Source: an uncultured Bacteroidales bacterium (GTDB taxonomy: Bacteria; Bacteroidota; Bacteroidia; Bacteroidales; P3). Taken from it: DNA of 64,000 nt. The position numbers were made by a program, and so were the translations under genes. This document shows, in pieces, positions 8,974 to 16,612 of this stretch; the stretch's first letter is position 1; every line of letters starts with the position of its first letter. Location: assembly GCA_905233475.1 (NCBI GenBank), contig CAJOEN010000003.1, positions 1-64,000 on the forward strand, given 5' to 3'. The notes beneath the pieces are model-generated. The model saw only the letters and a list, made by a program, of their open reading frames with translations. It was not told the origin of the DNA and did no database searches.

Positions 8974-9438
8974 ATGAGAAAGTTATTAGTTGTTTTAACA
9001 GCAGCTCTCATGGTGCAGACAGCCGCTTTTGCCCAAAAAACCGTTGCAAAAGAAAATGTTCTGAAGAATTACGTGACCGATTTCGAGAAAAACTATCCCG
9101 AAGTTCAAAACGTTAAATGGGTTCAATATGACTCGCTCAACTACGAGGCTACTTTCACCAACGACGGTGTGTTACAACAAGTTATATACTCCAACAAAGG
9201 CACCGAAAAACGCTGGTACGTTGAACAGGAGTACACCCCAAAAGCTATAAAAGACACTTTGGCAAACAGCTACCAAGGCTACAAAATCAAACATGTGTGC
9301 ATTGTGGAACTTCGCGGCAAAATGACCTACCAGGTGCGCATATACAAAAAAGGCGGTCTGTTCGGCAGAAAACAGAAAGACCCCAAACAACTCAATTTCG
9401 AGACCAACGGCAAGTTTATCGACGCTATAAGCCTCTAA
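8974..9438 (+). CDS. PepSY-like secreted protein
   Basis: A 154-aa exported protein: signal peptide MRKLLVVLTAALMVQTAAFA with cleavage after residue 20 or so. The body has two repeats of the PepSY-like pattern (FEKNYPEVQNVKWVQYDSLNYEATFTNDG; then KDTLANSYQGYKIKHVCIVELRGKMTYQVRI), as in the putative beta-lactamase-inhibitor-like family of Bacteroidetes. Function unknown; a periplasmic binding or inhibitor role is often suggested. Own promoter upstream and a strong terminator downstream, so it is monocistronic. Confidence 0.7.
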   Translation: MRKLLVVLTAALMVQTAAFAQKTVAKENVLKNYVTDFEKNYPEVQNVKWVQYDSLNYEATFTNDGVLQQVIYSNKGTEKRWYVEQEYTPKAIKDTLANSYQGYKIKHVCIVELRGKMTYQVRIYKKGGLFGRKQKDPKQLNFETNGKFIDAISL

Positions 9439-9457
9439 ACCACAGCCTTAAAAACAT

Positions 9458-9496
9458 AATTGCGAGCCACTTGCAACTCAGGTGGCTCGCAATTTT
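9458..9496 (+). terminator. Rho-independent terminator after the PepSY-like gene
   Basis: A perfect 13-bp stem (AATTGCGAGCCAC at 9458-9470 with GTGGCTCGCAATT at 9482-9494), an 11-nt loop, then TTATAA. It separates the PepSY-like gene from rnhA. Confidence 0.8.
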
Positions 9497-9509
9497 ATAA
9501 AATGACGCA

Positions 9510-10139
9510 ATGGCCAAAAAGAAAAAGAAATACTACGTTGTGTGGGAAGGCGTCGAGACGGGCGTTTTCGACAGCTGGGACGAGTGCCAGAAGATGATAA
9601 AAGGCTTCAACGGCGCCAAATACAAGTCATTCGACAGCGAAGCCGAGGCTCATGCGGCTTTTCAAAGAAACTATTGGCAGGTGGTTGGCCAGCAAAAGAC
9701 GGAAACCGCCAAGCCATTGCCCAGCAACACTGGAATTATCCTCGACAGTCTTGCCGTGGACGCGGCCTGCAGCGGCAATCCCGGAGTGATGGAATACCAA
9801 GGCGTGCGCACCAGCGACAAAACGCAGCTTTTCCACAAGCAATTCCCCGTGGGAACCAACAACATAGGCGAATTTCTTGCCATTGTGCACGGACTCTCGT
9901 ACATGAAAAAACACAGCTTCACGCAACCCATCTACAGCGACTCCGTGAACGGTATGGCGTGGGTGCGACAAAAGAAATGCAAGACAAAGCTGCCCCGCAC
10001 TCCCGAAACAGAAGAACTGTTCCAATATATCGAGCGGGCCGAAAACTGGCTTAAAACCAACACGTGGAGCACCCAAATACTGAAATGGGACACCGACAAC
10101 TGGGGCGAAATTCCCGCCGATTTCAACCGCAAGCACTGA
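9510..10139 (+). CDS. rnhA: Ribonuclease HI with N-terminal viroplasmin-like domain
   Basis: Cleaves the RNA strand of RNA-DNA hybrids (R-loops, Okazaki primers). Residues 1-52 form the caulimovirus viroplasmin/hybrid-binding domain (YYVVWEGVETGVFDSWDECQ...FNGAKYKSF). The catalytic domain starts near 78 with acidic residues Asp84 (LAVDAACSGNPG), Glu121 (NNIGEFLA), Asp144 (IYSDSVNG) and a C-terminal Asp (194-204 region, DTDNWGEIPADF). The 209-aa length and domain order match the form common in Bacteroidota. The stop is followed 3 bp later by prmC, so the two are cotranscribed. Confidence 0.92.
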   Translation: MAKKKKKYYVVWEGVETGVFDSWDECQKMIKGFNGAKYKSFDSEAEAHAAFQRNYWQVVGQQKTETAKPLPSNTGIILDSLAVDAACSGNPGVMEYQGVRTSDKTQLFHKQFPVGTNNIGEFLAIVHGLSYMKKHSFTQPIYSDSVNGMAWVRQKKCKTKLPRTPETEELFQYIERAENWLKTNTWSTQILKWDTDNWGEIPADFNRKH

Positions 10140-10142
10140 ACT

Positions 10143-11000
10143 ATGAGAATCCCTTCCAACCGCATCTGCGACATAGAACGCTTTGCCTACGCCGAACTTG
10201 AGGGCATCTACCCTCAGGAGGAGATTCGGGGTTTCCTGCGCCTTCTGTTCGAAGAATATCTCGGCTGGGACCTCACCACTTGGCTGCTTTCGAAACAGAA
10301 GACCATAAACCAGTCCGACCTGCTTAAAATCAACTTCGCCATCAAAGACCTGAAACGTCACCGCCCCATTCAGCACATAATAGGCAAGGCGGATTTCTGC
10401 GGCATGACGCTGACGGTGGACGAAAATGTGCTTATTCCCCGTCCCGAGACCGAAGGCTTGGTGGAACTTGCCAAGGACAGGTGCCCCTCTCCGAAACGCA
10501 TACTCGACCTCTGCACCGGAAGCGGATGCATAGCCATAGCGTTGGCCAAGGCGTTTCCCGAAGCCTCGATTACTGCCGTGGACATCTCGGAAAAAGTGCT
10601 TGAGGTGGCAAGGCAAAACGCATGGAATCAGGGAGTTGAGATTGAGCTTGTGCAAGCCGACGTGTTGAACGACTGTCTTGCCCAGCTGCCCGAATACGAT
10701 TTGATAGTGAGCAATCCGCCATACGTGCGGGAGTTGGAGAAACCCAGGATGCGCCCCAACGTACTCGACTACGAGCCGCATCTTGCCCTTTTCGTTCCCG
10801 ACAACGACCCTCTGCTTTTCTACCGCCGGCTTGCCGAAATAGCGGATAAACATCTAGTTACCAGCGGTTTGCTTGTGGTGGAAATCAACGAAAGTTTTGG
10901 CGATGAGACGGCCAAGCTGTTCCGTGCCCACAGTTTTGAAACTACCCTGCACAACGATTTCAAAGAAAAGACCAGGTTTGCGGTGGGGAGAAGGGGGTAA
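10143..11000 (+). CDS. prmC: Peptide chain release factor N5-glutamine methyltransferase
   Basis: Methylates the Gln of the GGQ motif of release factors RF1/RF2. The 285-aa product has an N-terminal helical substrate-binding domain (1-85), the SAM motif LDLCTGSGCIAIALA (about 118-132) and the NPPY active-site motif (VSNPPYV), plus the IPRPETE block before the SAM domain, all diagnostic. It follows rnhA by 3 bp. Confidence 0.93.
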   Translation: MRIPSNRICDIERFAYAELEGIYPQEEIRGFLRLLFEEYLGWDLTTWLLSKQKTINQSDLLKINFAIKDLKRHRPIQHIIGKADFCGMTLTVDENVLIPRPETEGLVELAKDRCPSPKRILDLCTGSGCIAIALAKAFPEASITAVDISEKVLEVARQNAWNQGVEIELVQADVLNDCLAQLPEYDLIVSNPPYVRELEKPRMRPNVLDYEPHLALFVPDNDPLLFYRRLAEIADKHLVTSGLLVVEINESFGDETAKLFRAHSFETTLHNDFKEKTRFAVGRRG

Positions 11001-11077
11001 ATAAAGCGGCAAATGATATAAACATCAGAGACTTACGTTATTTTTGGATATATTTTCTTCGATACGCTTTTACAAAC

Positions 11078-11127
11078 TGCGACTAAAAAGTGTAGTATTT
11101 CGACAAAAAGTGCGACTAAAAAGTGTA
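11078..11127. repeat. Pair of exact 17-bp direct repeats
   Basis: TGCGACTAAAAAGTGTA occurs at 11078-11094 and 11111-11127, 33 bp apart, in the spacer between prmC and the next gene. Read on the minus strand both copies lie in one frame as LHFLVA, so they may be a fossil of coding sequence or a binding site. The rest of 11001-11309 shows nothing else that I can support. Confidence 0.5.
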
Positions 11128-11309
11128 AAACACACCCTCCTTTCGTCATTCGGGGTACAAAATTGGGAGGGAAAAATATACTAAAAGACCCGACTTGTGG
11201 TGGAAAGAAATTGGTGGAAACTATATGCCAAACAATATTCAATGCAGAACGACGTTATTGTACGTGGAAGAACAAACTTCTATCCCTCAACAATATAAAT
11301 ACAGCACAA

Positions 11310-12662
11310 ATGAAAAAATGTCCTTTCATTCTATGCATAGCACTGTGCTTTTTGTGGAATGCTACCACAATGGCGCAACTGAAGGTGTCCGTGACGCAGT
11401 TGGACAGCATAATACTTGATTGTTTCAACGATTACAGGGATATGGCCGTTTCCATATATCCCGACAGGACCATAATGAAAAGCAAATGCTTCAATGACAA
11501 CAAATGGGTTGAAACGCTGGACGACACCACCGCCTCTCAGATGTTACAAAAAGTGAAAGCGGCCTTTTTCGACCGCAGTCCTATTGTTGGGACTCTACCA
11601 GGCGAAGGAGTGACCGATGGCGATTTGATAACTGTTAAAGCTTATTCTAAAGGTAAGCAGGTATATTACAAACAAACTAGTTCCGAGAATAATTACAAGT
11701 ACACTCCTGAATACGAGCATTTTATCAAGTGGTGGAACTCTTTGTTCAAAAAATTTCAGGCCATGTACACCCGTTATCCGCGCGAGGTGCTGATTATAGC
11801 CGATGACAACGAAGATTCGGCAAAAACAATTGTTACACCCGAATTATTCGACAAGCAAAATCATGACACAATATTGATAACTCAAGATTATAATACCCAC
11901 CCTCTGATATGGAAACTCGACAAGGACACCGTAAAAAGTGAAAATCAGCCCTTAGGTGTACGTGGAAAACTTCTGTTGAAATATTACAACCACTCGGAAG
12001 AGATATATTACAACGACAATTTTGTCTACCGCAATAAAACCTTGTACAAAATCAATTCCGATTTACCGATGTGGTTGAGAAAAGCACGTATTTCCATAAA
12101 ACTCGTCTACCCCCTACCAATAACCAAGATGCAGGAAGGAAAATTCCCAACCTACCCCGACAATTTAAAAAAAGAACCCCATGTTACGTATCTATTTCCC
12201 CCTGCCGACACCCTCACTTTATTTCACAGATGCCTTTCCGACACCATGTTTGCCGGATTTGTTCTTGTCCCCACAGAATTCGACACATTACAATATCAAT
12301 TATACATAAATGAACGCAAGGCAACTTTTAAAAAAGACGTTACCCTCGAAGATATACGACAAGCGGAAAAAACAATGGCCAAATTATTGAATTCCAAACC
12401 CTTGTCTCAAGAAAAGAGTTTTAGGAATATAAAACGACGTTACCGCGAGTACGGACGACAATATATTTTCTTCTACAAAGACGGAGATTTGTGCGTTTAT
12501 GTGAATTGCAACTGCAAAAAATATGATTGGCATTTCTCGCACTCTTATTATGACACGATGGAAGGCGGCGATTGCCATTGGATGATTAAAATTAACCTCT
12601 CTAAAAGCGAAACAATCTGGTACTACATAGGCGGGCCGTGTTTTGGTGGACCGTGTGAATGA
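11310..12662 (+). CDS. Secreted protein of unknown function
   Basis: I do not recognise this 450-aa protein. The start at 11310 is chosen because a clean signal peptide begins there (MKKCPFILCIALCFLWNATTMA); codons upstream do not look like protein. The mature part is mixed alpha/beta with many aromatic residues. Near residues 80-140 the segment TLPGEGVTDGDLITVKAYSKGKQVYYKQ looks like a beta-rich unit, and a Cys-containing tail (VNCNCKKYDW...YIGGPCFGGPC) could form disulfides. No enzyme motif is visible. It stands alone between prmC and the hip operon. Confidence 0.6.
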   Translation: MKKCPFILCIALCFLWNATTMAQLKVSVTQLDSIILDCFNDYRDMAVSIYPDRTIMKSKCFNDNKWVETLDDTTASQMLQKVKAAFFDRSPIVGTLPGEGVTDGDLITVKAYSKGKQVYYKQTSSENNYKYTPEYEHFIKWWNSLFKKFQAMYTRYPREVLIIADDNEDSAKTIVTPELFDKQNHDTILITQDYNTHPLIWKLDKDTVKSENQPLGVRGKLLLKYYNHSEEIYYNDNFVYRNKTLYKINSDLPMWLRKARISIKLVYPLPITKMQEGKFPTYPDNLKKEPHVTYLFPPADTLTLFHRCLSDTMFAGFVLVPTEFDTLQYQLYINERKATFKKDVTLEDIRQAEKTMAKLLNSKPLSQEKSFRNIKRRYREYGRQYIFFYKDGDLCVYVNCNCKKYDWHFSHSYYDTMEGGDCHWMIKINLSKSETIWYYIGGPCFGGPCE

Positions 12663-12721
12663 CATTCCTTCTGTTGCCTAATTTTTCAGAATAAAACATT
12701 CAACTGAATATTTTGCATTTT

Positions 12722-12780
12722 TACACCCTTTCGGGTATAATTTAATCCGAATTATAGAGATTTATACCCTATCGGGTATA
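12722..12780. promoter_or_regulatory. Downstream palindromic operator pair of the hip operon
   Basis: Two 18-bp palindromes of the form TATACCC-N4-GGGTATA: an imperfect one (TACACCC...) at 12722-12739 and a perfect one at 12763-12780. Their starts are 41 bp apart. They lie just beyond the 3' end of hipT. The same pair with the same 41-bp spacing and similar filler recurs upstream of hipB at 14392-14450, so the operon sits between direct repeats of about 59 bp. By analogy with HipB operators these are probable HipB sites. Confidence 0.65.
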
Positions 12781-12842
12781 ATTTTAAAAAAACACATAAA
12801 AGGTAAAACCAACTACCACTTTGTTTTTTCACTCAAACGGTA

Positions 12843-13790
12843 TTACTGAAGCCTTTCCAGCATATTAGAGATGTAGCTAATATATTCCTTCTGAAGCTCT
12901 GCGGGTAGGAAAGATTGTCCGACAAACGTTTCCCACTTTGGAAACACCTTGGTATATTTCTTTATCATCCGTTCCACAACTACAGAATCAATTTCGGACC
13001 TTGCCATAGCTGCAACGAAATCGGACTTTTTTATGTTACTTTTCTTGCCGTTGAGGGTAAGTGCAAGTTCCTCTGTGTCCGACGGCATAGCCAATCGCAC
13101 AGCAAGCATATCGTATGCGGGGGAGAATTGCCACCTGTCGCCTGTGGGATTGTACAACGAAAAATTTTTCAAATGCATATCGGAGTTGCCCGTAAGCCAG
13201 CAAAACATCACCACTTCCCAATAGTTTACTATGTCGAGTTTCCCGACGTCTGAAAATTGAGCCACTGTTTTCGCCACCTGTTCGTAAGAGGAATGGTACT
13301 TATCCTCTGTCAAGCGTCCCGACAGCTGGCAGGCGTCTTCCATTGCAATTTTTAATCCATCTCGTGTCCGGTCGATACGGCGGGTAAGGTAGCACAGTTC
13401 GCCATCGGCCATGCGTGCCAGGGTATGAGGCACTACTTTGATACCTGCCAATTCGGCCAGATGCATGGTCAAGTCTTCGTTTTCGGGCAGATAGGGGTAT
13501 GCTTTTGCCTGAGGTTTAAGGATATAGTTTCCCGCCATTCCAACCAACGTCAGTCGGTCGGGCTCGTTGCGCTCTCCTTTGGCCAAATGCAACGAGAGTT
13601 TTGGCTGCACCCCCGTAATGGTGGTCTGACTTAAAACTAATTTGCGGGCCAAATCGTTGATGTTTTCGCGAGTGTAGGGTATCCGTGGCAAGCCCTTGGT
13701 GCCGAAAGCCTTCTTTATGCAGCCTGAATGATAGCCGTGTTCTTCCTGAGCAAGTTCCTTATAACAATACAAACAGCGTTCCATAGTCAT
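12843..13790 (-). CDS. hipT: HipT-like serine/threonine kinase toxin (HipA core and C-terminal domain)
   Basis: Toxin kinase of a three-gene HipBST-type system; the studied E. coli HipT phosphorylates tryptophanyl-tRNA synthetase, other HipA kinases target glutamyl-tRNA synthetase. The 315-aa protein lacks the HipA N-terminal subdomain, which is encoded separately next door. It opens with a zinc-ribbon-like CxxC...H..C block (residues 5-24), then shows TGVQPKLSL (about 59-67), the NYILKPQ nucleotide-binding Lys, the catalytic loop DMHLKNFSL and the metal-binding SPAYDM. The SQTTITG stretch before GVQPK is where HipT autophosphorylation serines lie. It overlaps hipS by 4 bp (ATGA). Target protein not predictable. 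Confidence 0.85.
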   Translation of the reverse strand: MTMERCLYCYKELAQEEHGYHSGCIKKAFGTKGLPRIPYTRENINDLARKLVLSQTTITGVQPKLSLHLAKGERNEPDRLTLVGMAGNYILKPQAKAYPYLPENEDLTMHLAELAGIKVVPHTLARMADGELCYLTRRIDRTRDGLKIAMEDACQLSGRLTEDKYHSSYEQVAKTVAQFSDVGKLDIVNYWEVVMFCWLTGNSDMHLKNFSLYNPTGDRWQFSPAYDMLAVRLAMPSDTEELALTLNGKKSNIKKSDFVAAMARSEIDSVVVERMIKKYTKVFPKWETFVGQSFLPAELQKEYISYISNMLERLQ

Positions 13791-14107
13791 TTTTCTATAG
13801 ATTCAACACTTACCGCACCAATGCAATCGCGACAGCAGGTCATCAGCAATCCCATGCGGTCTTTGGGATTGAGTTTCCAATTTTTAACCGAAATATCGAG
13901 CAGCCATCCTTCGGGAATCAAGCCGTCGAAAAAAGGAAAGAGGACTTTCGATTTGTATTCCTTATGCGTAGTAGGCAAAGAAAGACTTACAGCAGCGGCT
14001 TTGCTGTCCTGCAAATAATCATCATCATAAACAAAACGGTAACCCGTATCGTCTTCGCTGAGAATACCGGCCAGTTTCGACTGGTAATAGATTTTTGCAC
14101 TTCTCAT
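13787..14107 (-). CDS. hipS: HipS-like protein (detached HipA N-terminal subdomain 1)
   Basis: A 106-aa protein that corresponds to the N-terminal subdomain of HipA as a separate polypeptide: YYQSKLAGILSEDDTGYRFVYDDDYL, then AVSLSLPTT, the FPFFDGLIPEGWLLD block and DRMGLLMTCCRDCIGAVSV, which are the couple_hipA signatures. In the E. coli HipBST system the equivalent HipS is the antitoxin that binds and inhibits HipT, while HipB augments it and binds DNA. The 4-bp overlaps on both sides (with hipB and hipT) indicate coupled translation. Confidence 0.85.
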   Translation of the reverse strand: MRSAKIYYQSKLAGILSEDDTGYRFVYDDDYLQDSKAAAVSLSLPTTHKEYKSKVLFPFFDGLIPEGWLLDISVKNWKLNPKDRMGLLMTCCRDCIGAVSVESIEK

Positions 14108-14316
14108 AATTCAATCTGTTTTTCTTTAGATACTACACCCAATTTTGTGCCGAACATCTCCAGCACCATATTAACTTTGTCCATACGAAGCGTTGGCTTG
14201 TCGGCTTCCAATTCGCGCAAAAAGCGCAATCCGACACCGGCTTTGGCCGCAAGTTGCTCTTGCGTAAGAGAATATTGCTTACGCATTTCTTTGACGTATT
14301 TTCCACAAGAATTCAT
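14104..14316 (-). CDS. hipB: HipB-like XRE-family DNA-binding protein
   Basis: A 70-aa helix-turn-helix protein of the XRE type (KEMRKQYSLTQEQLAAKAGVGLRFLRELEADKPTLRMDKVNMVLEMFG). Position and size match HipB, the operon autorepressor, which binds palindromes as a dimer. Three copies of a TATACCC-N4-GGGTATA palindrome lie directly upstream of its promoter, and two more lie after the operon. First gene of hipB-hipS-hipT. Confidence 0.85.
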   Translation of the reverse strand: MNSCGKYVKEMRKQYSLTQEQLAAKAGVGLRFLRELEADKPTLRMDKVNMVLEMFGTKLGVVSKEKQIEL

Positions 14317-14332
14317 ATCAAGATTTTTTTTG

Positions 14333-14340
14333 CAAAGTTA
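14333..14340 (-). promoter_or_regulatory. hipBST promoter -7 box
   Basis: On the minus strand TAACTTTG fits TAnnTTTG exactly, 17 bp before the hipB ATG. The predicted -33 region falls at about 14353-14362, so the nearest operator palindrome (14360-14377) would overlap or abut it, which fits autorepression. Confidence 0.6.
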
Positions 14341-14359
14341 CAATTTTTTTTTGCAATAT

Positions 14360-14450
14360 TACACCCTTTCGGGTATATTTATATATATTTTTACACCCTT
14401 TCGGGTATAATTTAATACAAAATATCGGGATTTATACCCGATAGGGTATA
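14360..14450. promoter_or_regulatory. Upstream operator array of the hip operon (three palindromes)
   Basis: Three 18-bp palindromes of TATACCC-N4-GGGTATA type at 14360-14377, 14392-14409 (both with TACACCC left arms) and 14433-14450 (perfect). The last two repeat the arrangement found after hipT at 12722-12780, with identical 41-bp spacing. Probable HipB binding sites; inferred from position and palindromy. Confidence 0.7.
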
Positions 14451-14599
14451 ATCATCGGCAAAAAAACTCACATACGTCCAAAATATTGATTTTTTCTCCT
14501 TTGTTGAAAATTTTTAATTTAACGCCTTATGGCGAAAGATATTGTACGAAAATAATCATTTTTAATATGCAAATCGTACAAATATTCAATAGTTTTTCG

Positions 14600-14607
14600 T
14601 ACCTTTG
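14600..14607 (+). promoter_or_regulatory. -7 box of the purine nucleoside phosphorylase gene (TACCTTTG)
   Basis: Exact TAnnTTTG match 33 bp before the ATG at 14641. A start site just after it rules out the in-frame codons further upstream and decides the start of the gene. Confidence 0.6.
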
Positions 14608-14640
14608 CCAAAGATAACCAACACAAAAACATATTTCAAT

Positions 14641-15462
14641 ATGGACGAAAGAATGATAAAATTTCAGGAATCGGCTGACTATATCAAACATAGAATCTGC
14701 GAGATACCGAGCATTGCCATAGTATTGGGCAGCGGCTTGGGCAAATTGGCCGACAAGATAGAAAATGCCGTTGTAATCCCCTACAAGGAGATTCCAAATT
14801 TCAAAATTTCCACCGCCATAGGGCACAAAGGCAACCTTATCTACGGCGATTTGGGCGGCAAAAAAGTCATTGCCATGCAGGGACGTTTCCACTACTACGA
14901 AGGCTACACCATGCAGGAAGTTACCTTCCCCATCCGTGTGCTGGCCACACTTGGCGTGAAAATTCTCTTCGTGTCCAACGCCGCCGGTGGCGTAAACCCC
15001 AACTTCCATGTCGGCGACCTGATGATAATAAAAGACCACATCAATATGCTACCCAATCCGTTGGTTGGCAAGAACATAGAAGAAATGGGGCCGCGTTTCC
15101 CCGATATGACTCACGTTTACAGCACCCGCATCCGCAAAATAACTTACGAAATTGCTGAAAAACAAGGTATTGCCCTGAAGGAAGGCGTTTATATCGCCGG
15201 CACCGGTCCTTCGTACGAAACTCCCGCCGAATACCACTATTTCACCGTTATCGGCGCCGATGCCGTGGGTATGTCAACAATTCCCGAAGTAATCGTGGCA
15301 CGGCACTGCGGACTGGAGATTTTCGGTATGTCTGTGATTACCAACGAGGCACACTCGATAGACGAAAACACTTTCAACGACGGCGACGACGTAATAAAAG
15401 CCGCCGACCGCGCCGCCGACAAAATGACGGGACTTTTCACCGAAATTATCAAACAGCTATAA
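14641..15462 (+). CDS. punA: Purine-nucleoside phosphorylase (PNP-I, inosine/guanosine type)
   Basis: Splits inosine and guanosine with phosphate to free base plus ribose 1-phosphate in purine salvage. The 273-aa product is the trimeric PNP type: IVLGSGLGKLAD near the N-terminus (phosphate site), then MQGRFHYYEGY, VSNAAGGVNP, GTGPSYETPAE with the MST segment, and VITNEAHS (the Asn that contacts the base), all in family order. The start at 14641 is supported by the promoter box just upstream. The amidohydrolase follows after 16 bp. Confidence 0.93.
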   Translation: MDERMIKFQESADYIKHRICEIPSIAIVLGSGLGKLADKIENAVVIPYKEIPNFKISTAIGHKGNLIYGDLGGKKVIAMQGRFHYYEGYTMQEVTFPIRVLATLGVKILFVSNAAGGVNPNFHVGDLMIIKDHINMLPNPLVGKNIEEMGPRFPDMTHVYSTRIRKITYEIAEKQGIALKEGVYIAGTGPSYETPAEYHYFTVIGADAVGMSTIPEVIVARHCGLEIFGMSVITNEAHSIDENTFNDGDDVIKAADRAADKMTGLFTEIIKQL

Positions 15463-15478
15463 ACAAAACACTTACGCC

Positions 15479-16609
15479 ATGCTCGAAGATTGCATCGAAC
15501 TACGGCATCATCTGCACCAGCACCCGGAACTTTCTGGCAACGAGCAAAATACACACAATCTCTTAGCCTCGTTGCTGGAGCGTCTAAACCCGTCAAAGCT
15601 GTACAAAAACGTTGGCGGCTACGGCCTTGTGGCAGTGTTCGAAAAAGCGGGTGCCAAGCGCACCGTTGCTTTCCGAGCCGACATCGACGCCCTGCCGATA
15701 AACGAGACCTTGCCACTCCCCTATTGCTCTGGTTCCATGAATGTTGCGCAAAAATGCGGACACGACGGACACACGGCCATTCTTATGCGTTTTGCCGAAA
15801 AGATAAGCCAAAATCCTCCCGACTGCAACATAGTGCTGATTTTCCAAGCCGAGGAAGAGACTGGCTACGGCGCAAAAAAAATTATGCAGACCGGATTGCT
15901 CCAAAGTCTGCATATCGATATGGTTTTCGGCTTCCATAACCTGCCGCAATATTCTTATAACAAGATAGTTACGCGACACAACACCTTTACCGCCGCCTCT
16001 TGTGGCTTTGTGGCGAAACTCGTTGGGCGCCAGACTCATGCGGCACATCCGGAGAACGGCATAAATCCGGGCTTGGCAGTGGCAGAGCTAATAGCGGCTA
16101 TGGATCAGCACAACGCAAGTCATTGCAAACAAGACAGTTTCCAGCAATCTACGCTTATTTATACCCATATCGGAGAAAAGGCCTTGGGCACTTCGGCAGG
16201 AGATGCCGAGATAATTTTCACCCTCAGGGCGTTTTCCAACAAAGATATGGCTGAGATTCTGGACTTTGCAAAGCTCACCCTTGCCGCCGTCGGCAAAAGG
16301 CACCGCCTCGAAACGTCGTACGAAATGCAGGAATCGTTCCCAGCGGTAGAAAACAGCACTGAGCTGACAGATTTTGTGCATCGAACTGCCGTTGAGTGCG
16401 ATTTTGAGGTCGAGGAAGCTACAAGTCCGTTCCGCTGGTCGGAGGATTTCTCGCAGTATCTTGCCGAGTTCAAAGGATGTTTCTTCGGCATTGGCTCGGG
16501 CTTGTACAGCCACGAGCTGCATCATCCCGACTACGACTTCCCCGACAGGATAATAGAGCCTGCCGCCGAATTTTTATCACATATAGCACATAGAATCAAT
16601 ATATTATAA
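15479..16609 (+). CDS. M20 family amidohydrolase (M20D, N-acyl-amino acid hydrolase type)
   Basis: Predicted cytoplasmic metal-dependent amidohydrolase of 376 aa, acting on N-acyl amino acids or similar conjugates. The opening IELRHHLHQHPELSGNE and the metal/catalytic motif KCGHDGHTA are typical of the M20D group, followed by the acidic pair AEEETGYGAKKI, the FGFHN histidine, and the dimerisation insert starting at about 180. A C-terminal HHPDYDFPD histidine completes the metal set. It lies between the PNP gene and radA, 3 bp before radA, and is probably cotranscribed. Substrate unknown. Confidence 0.88.
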   Translation: MLEDCIELRHHLHQHPELSGNEQNTHNLLASLLERLNPSKLYKNVGGYGLVAVFEKAGAKRTVAFRADIDALPINETLPLPYCSGSMNVAQKCGHDGHTAILMRFAEKISQNPPDCNIVLIFQAEEETGYGAKKIMQTGLLQSLHIDMVFGFHNLPQYSYNKIVTRHNTFTAASCGFVAKLVGRQTHAAHPENGINPGLAVAELIAAMDQHNASHCKQDSFQQSTLIYTHIGEKALGTSAGDAEIIFTLRAFSNKDMAEILDFAKLTLAAVGKRHRLETSYEMQESFPAVENSTELTDFVHRTAVECDFEVEEATSPFRWSEDFSQYLAEFKGCFFGIGSGLYSHELHHPDYDFPDRIIEPAAEFLSHIAHRINIL

Positions 16610-16612
16610 ATT

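Noticed and set aside
9627-10853. Open frame of about 400 codons opposite rnhA and prmC
   Set aside because: Both sense genes are intact and well conserved; the antisense product has no domain or start signal.
12722-12780. Palindromes downstream of hipT as rho-independent terminators
   Set aside because: The stems are short, lack a T-run on the right side, and the same palindromes recur upstream of hipB, so operators fit better.
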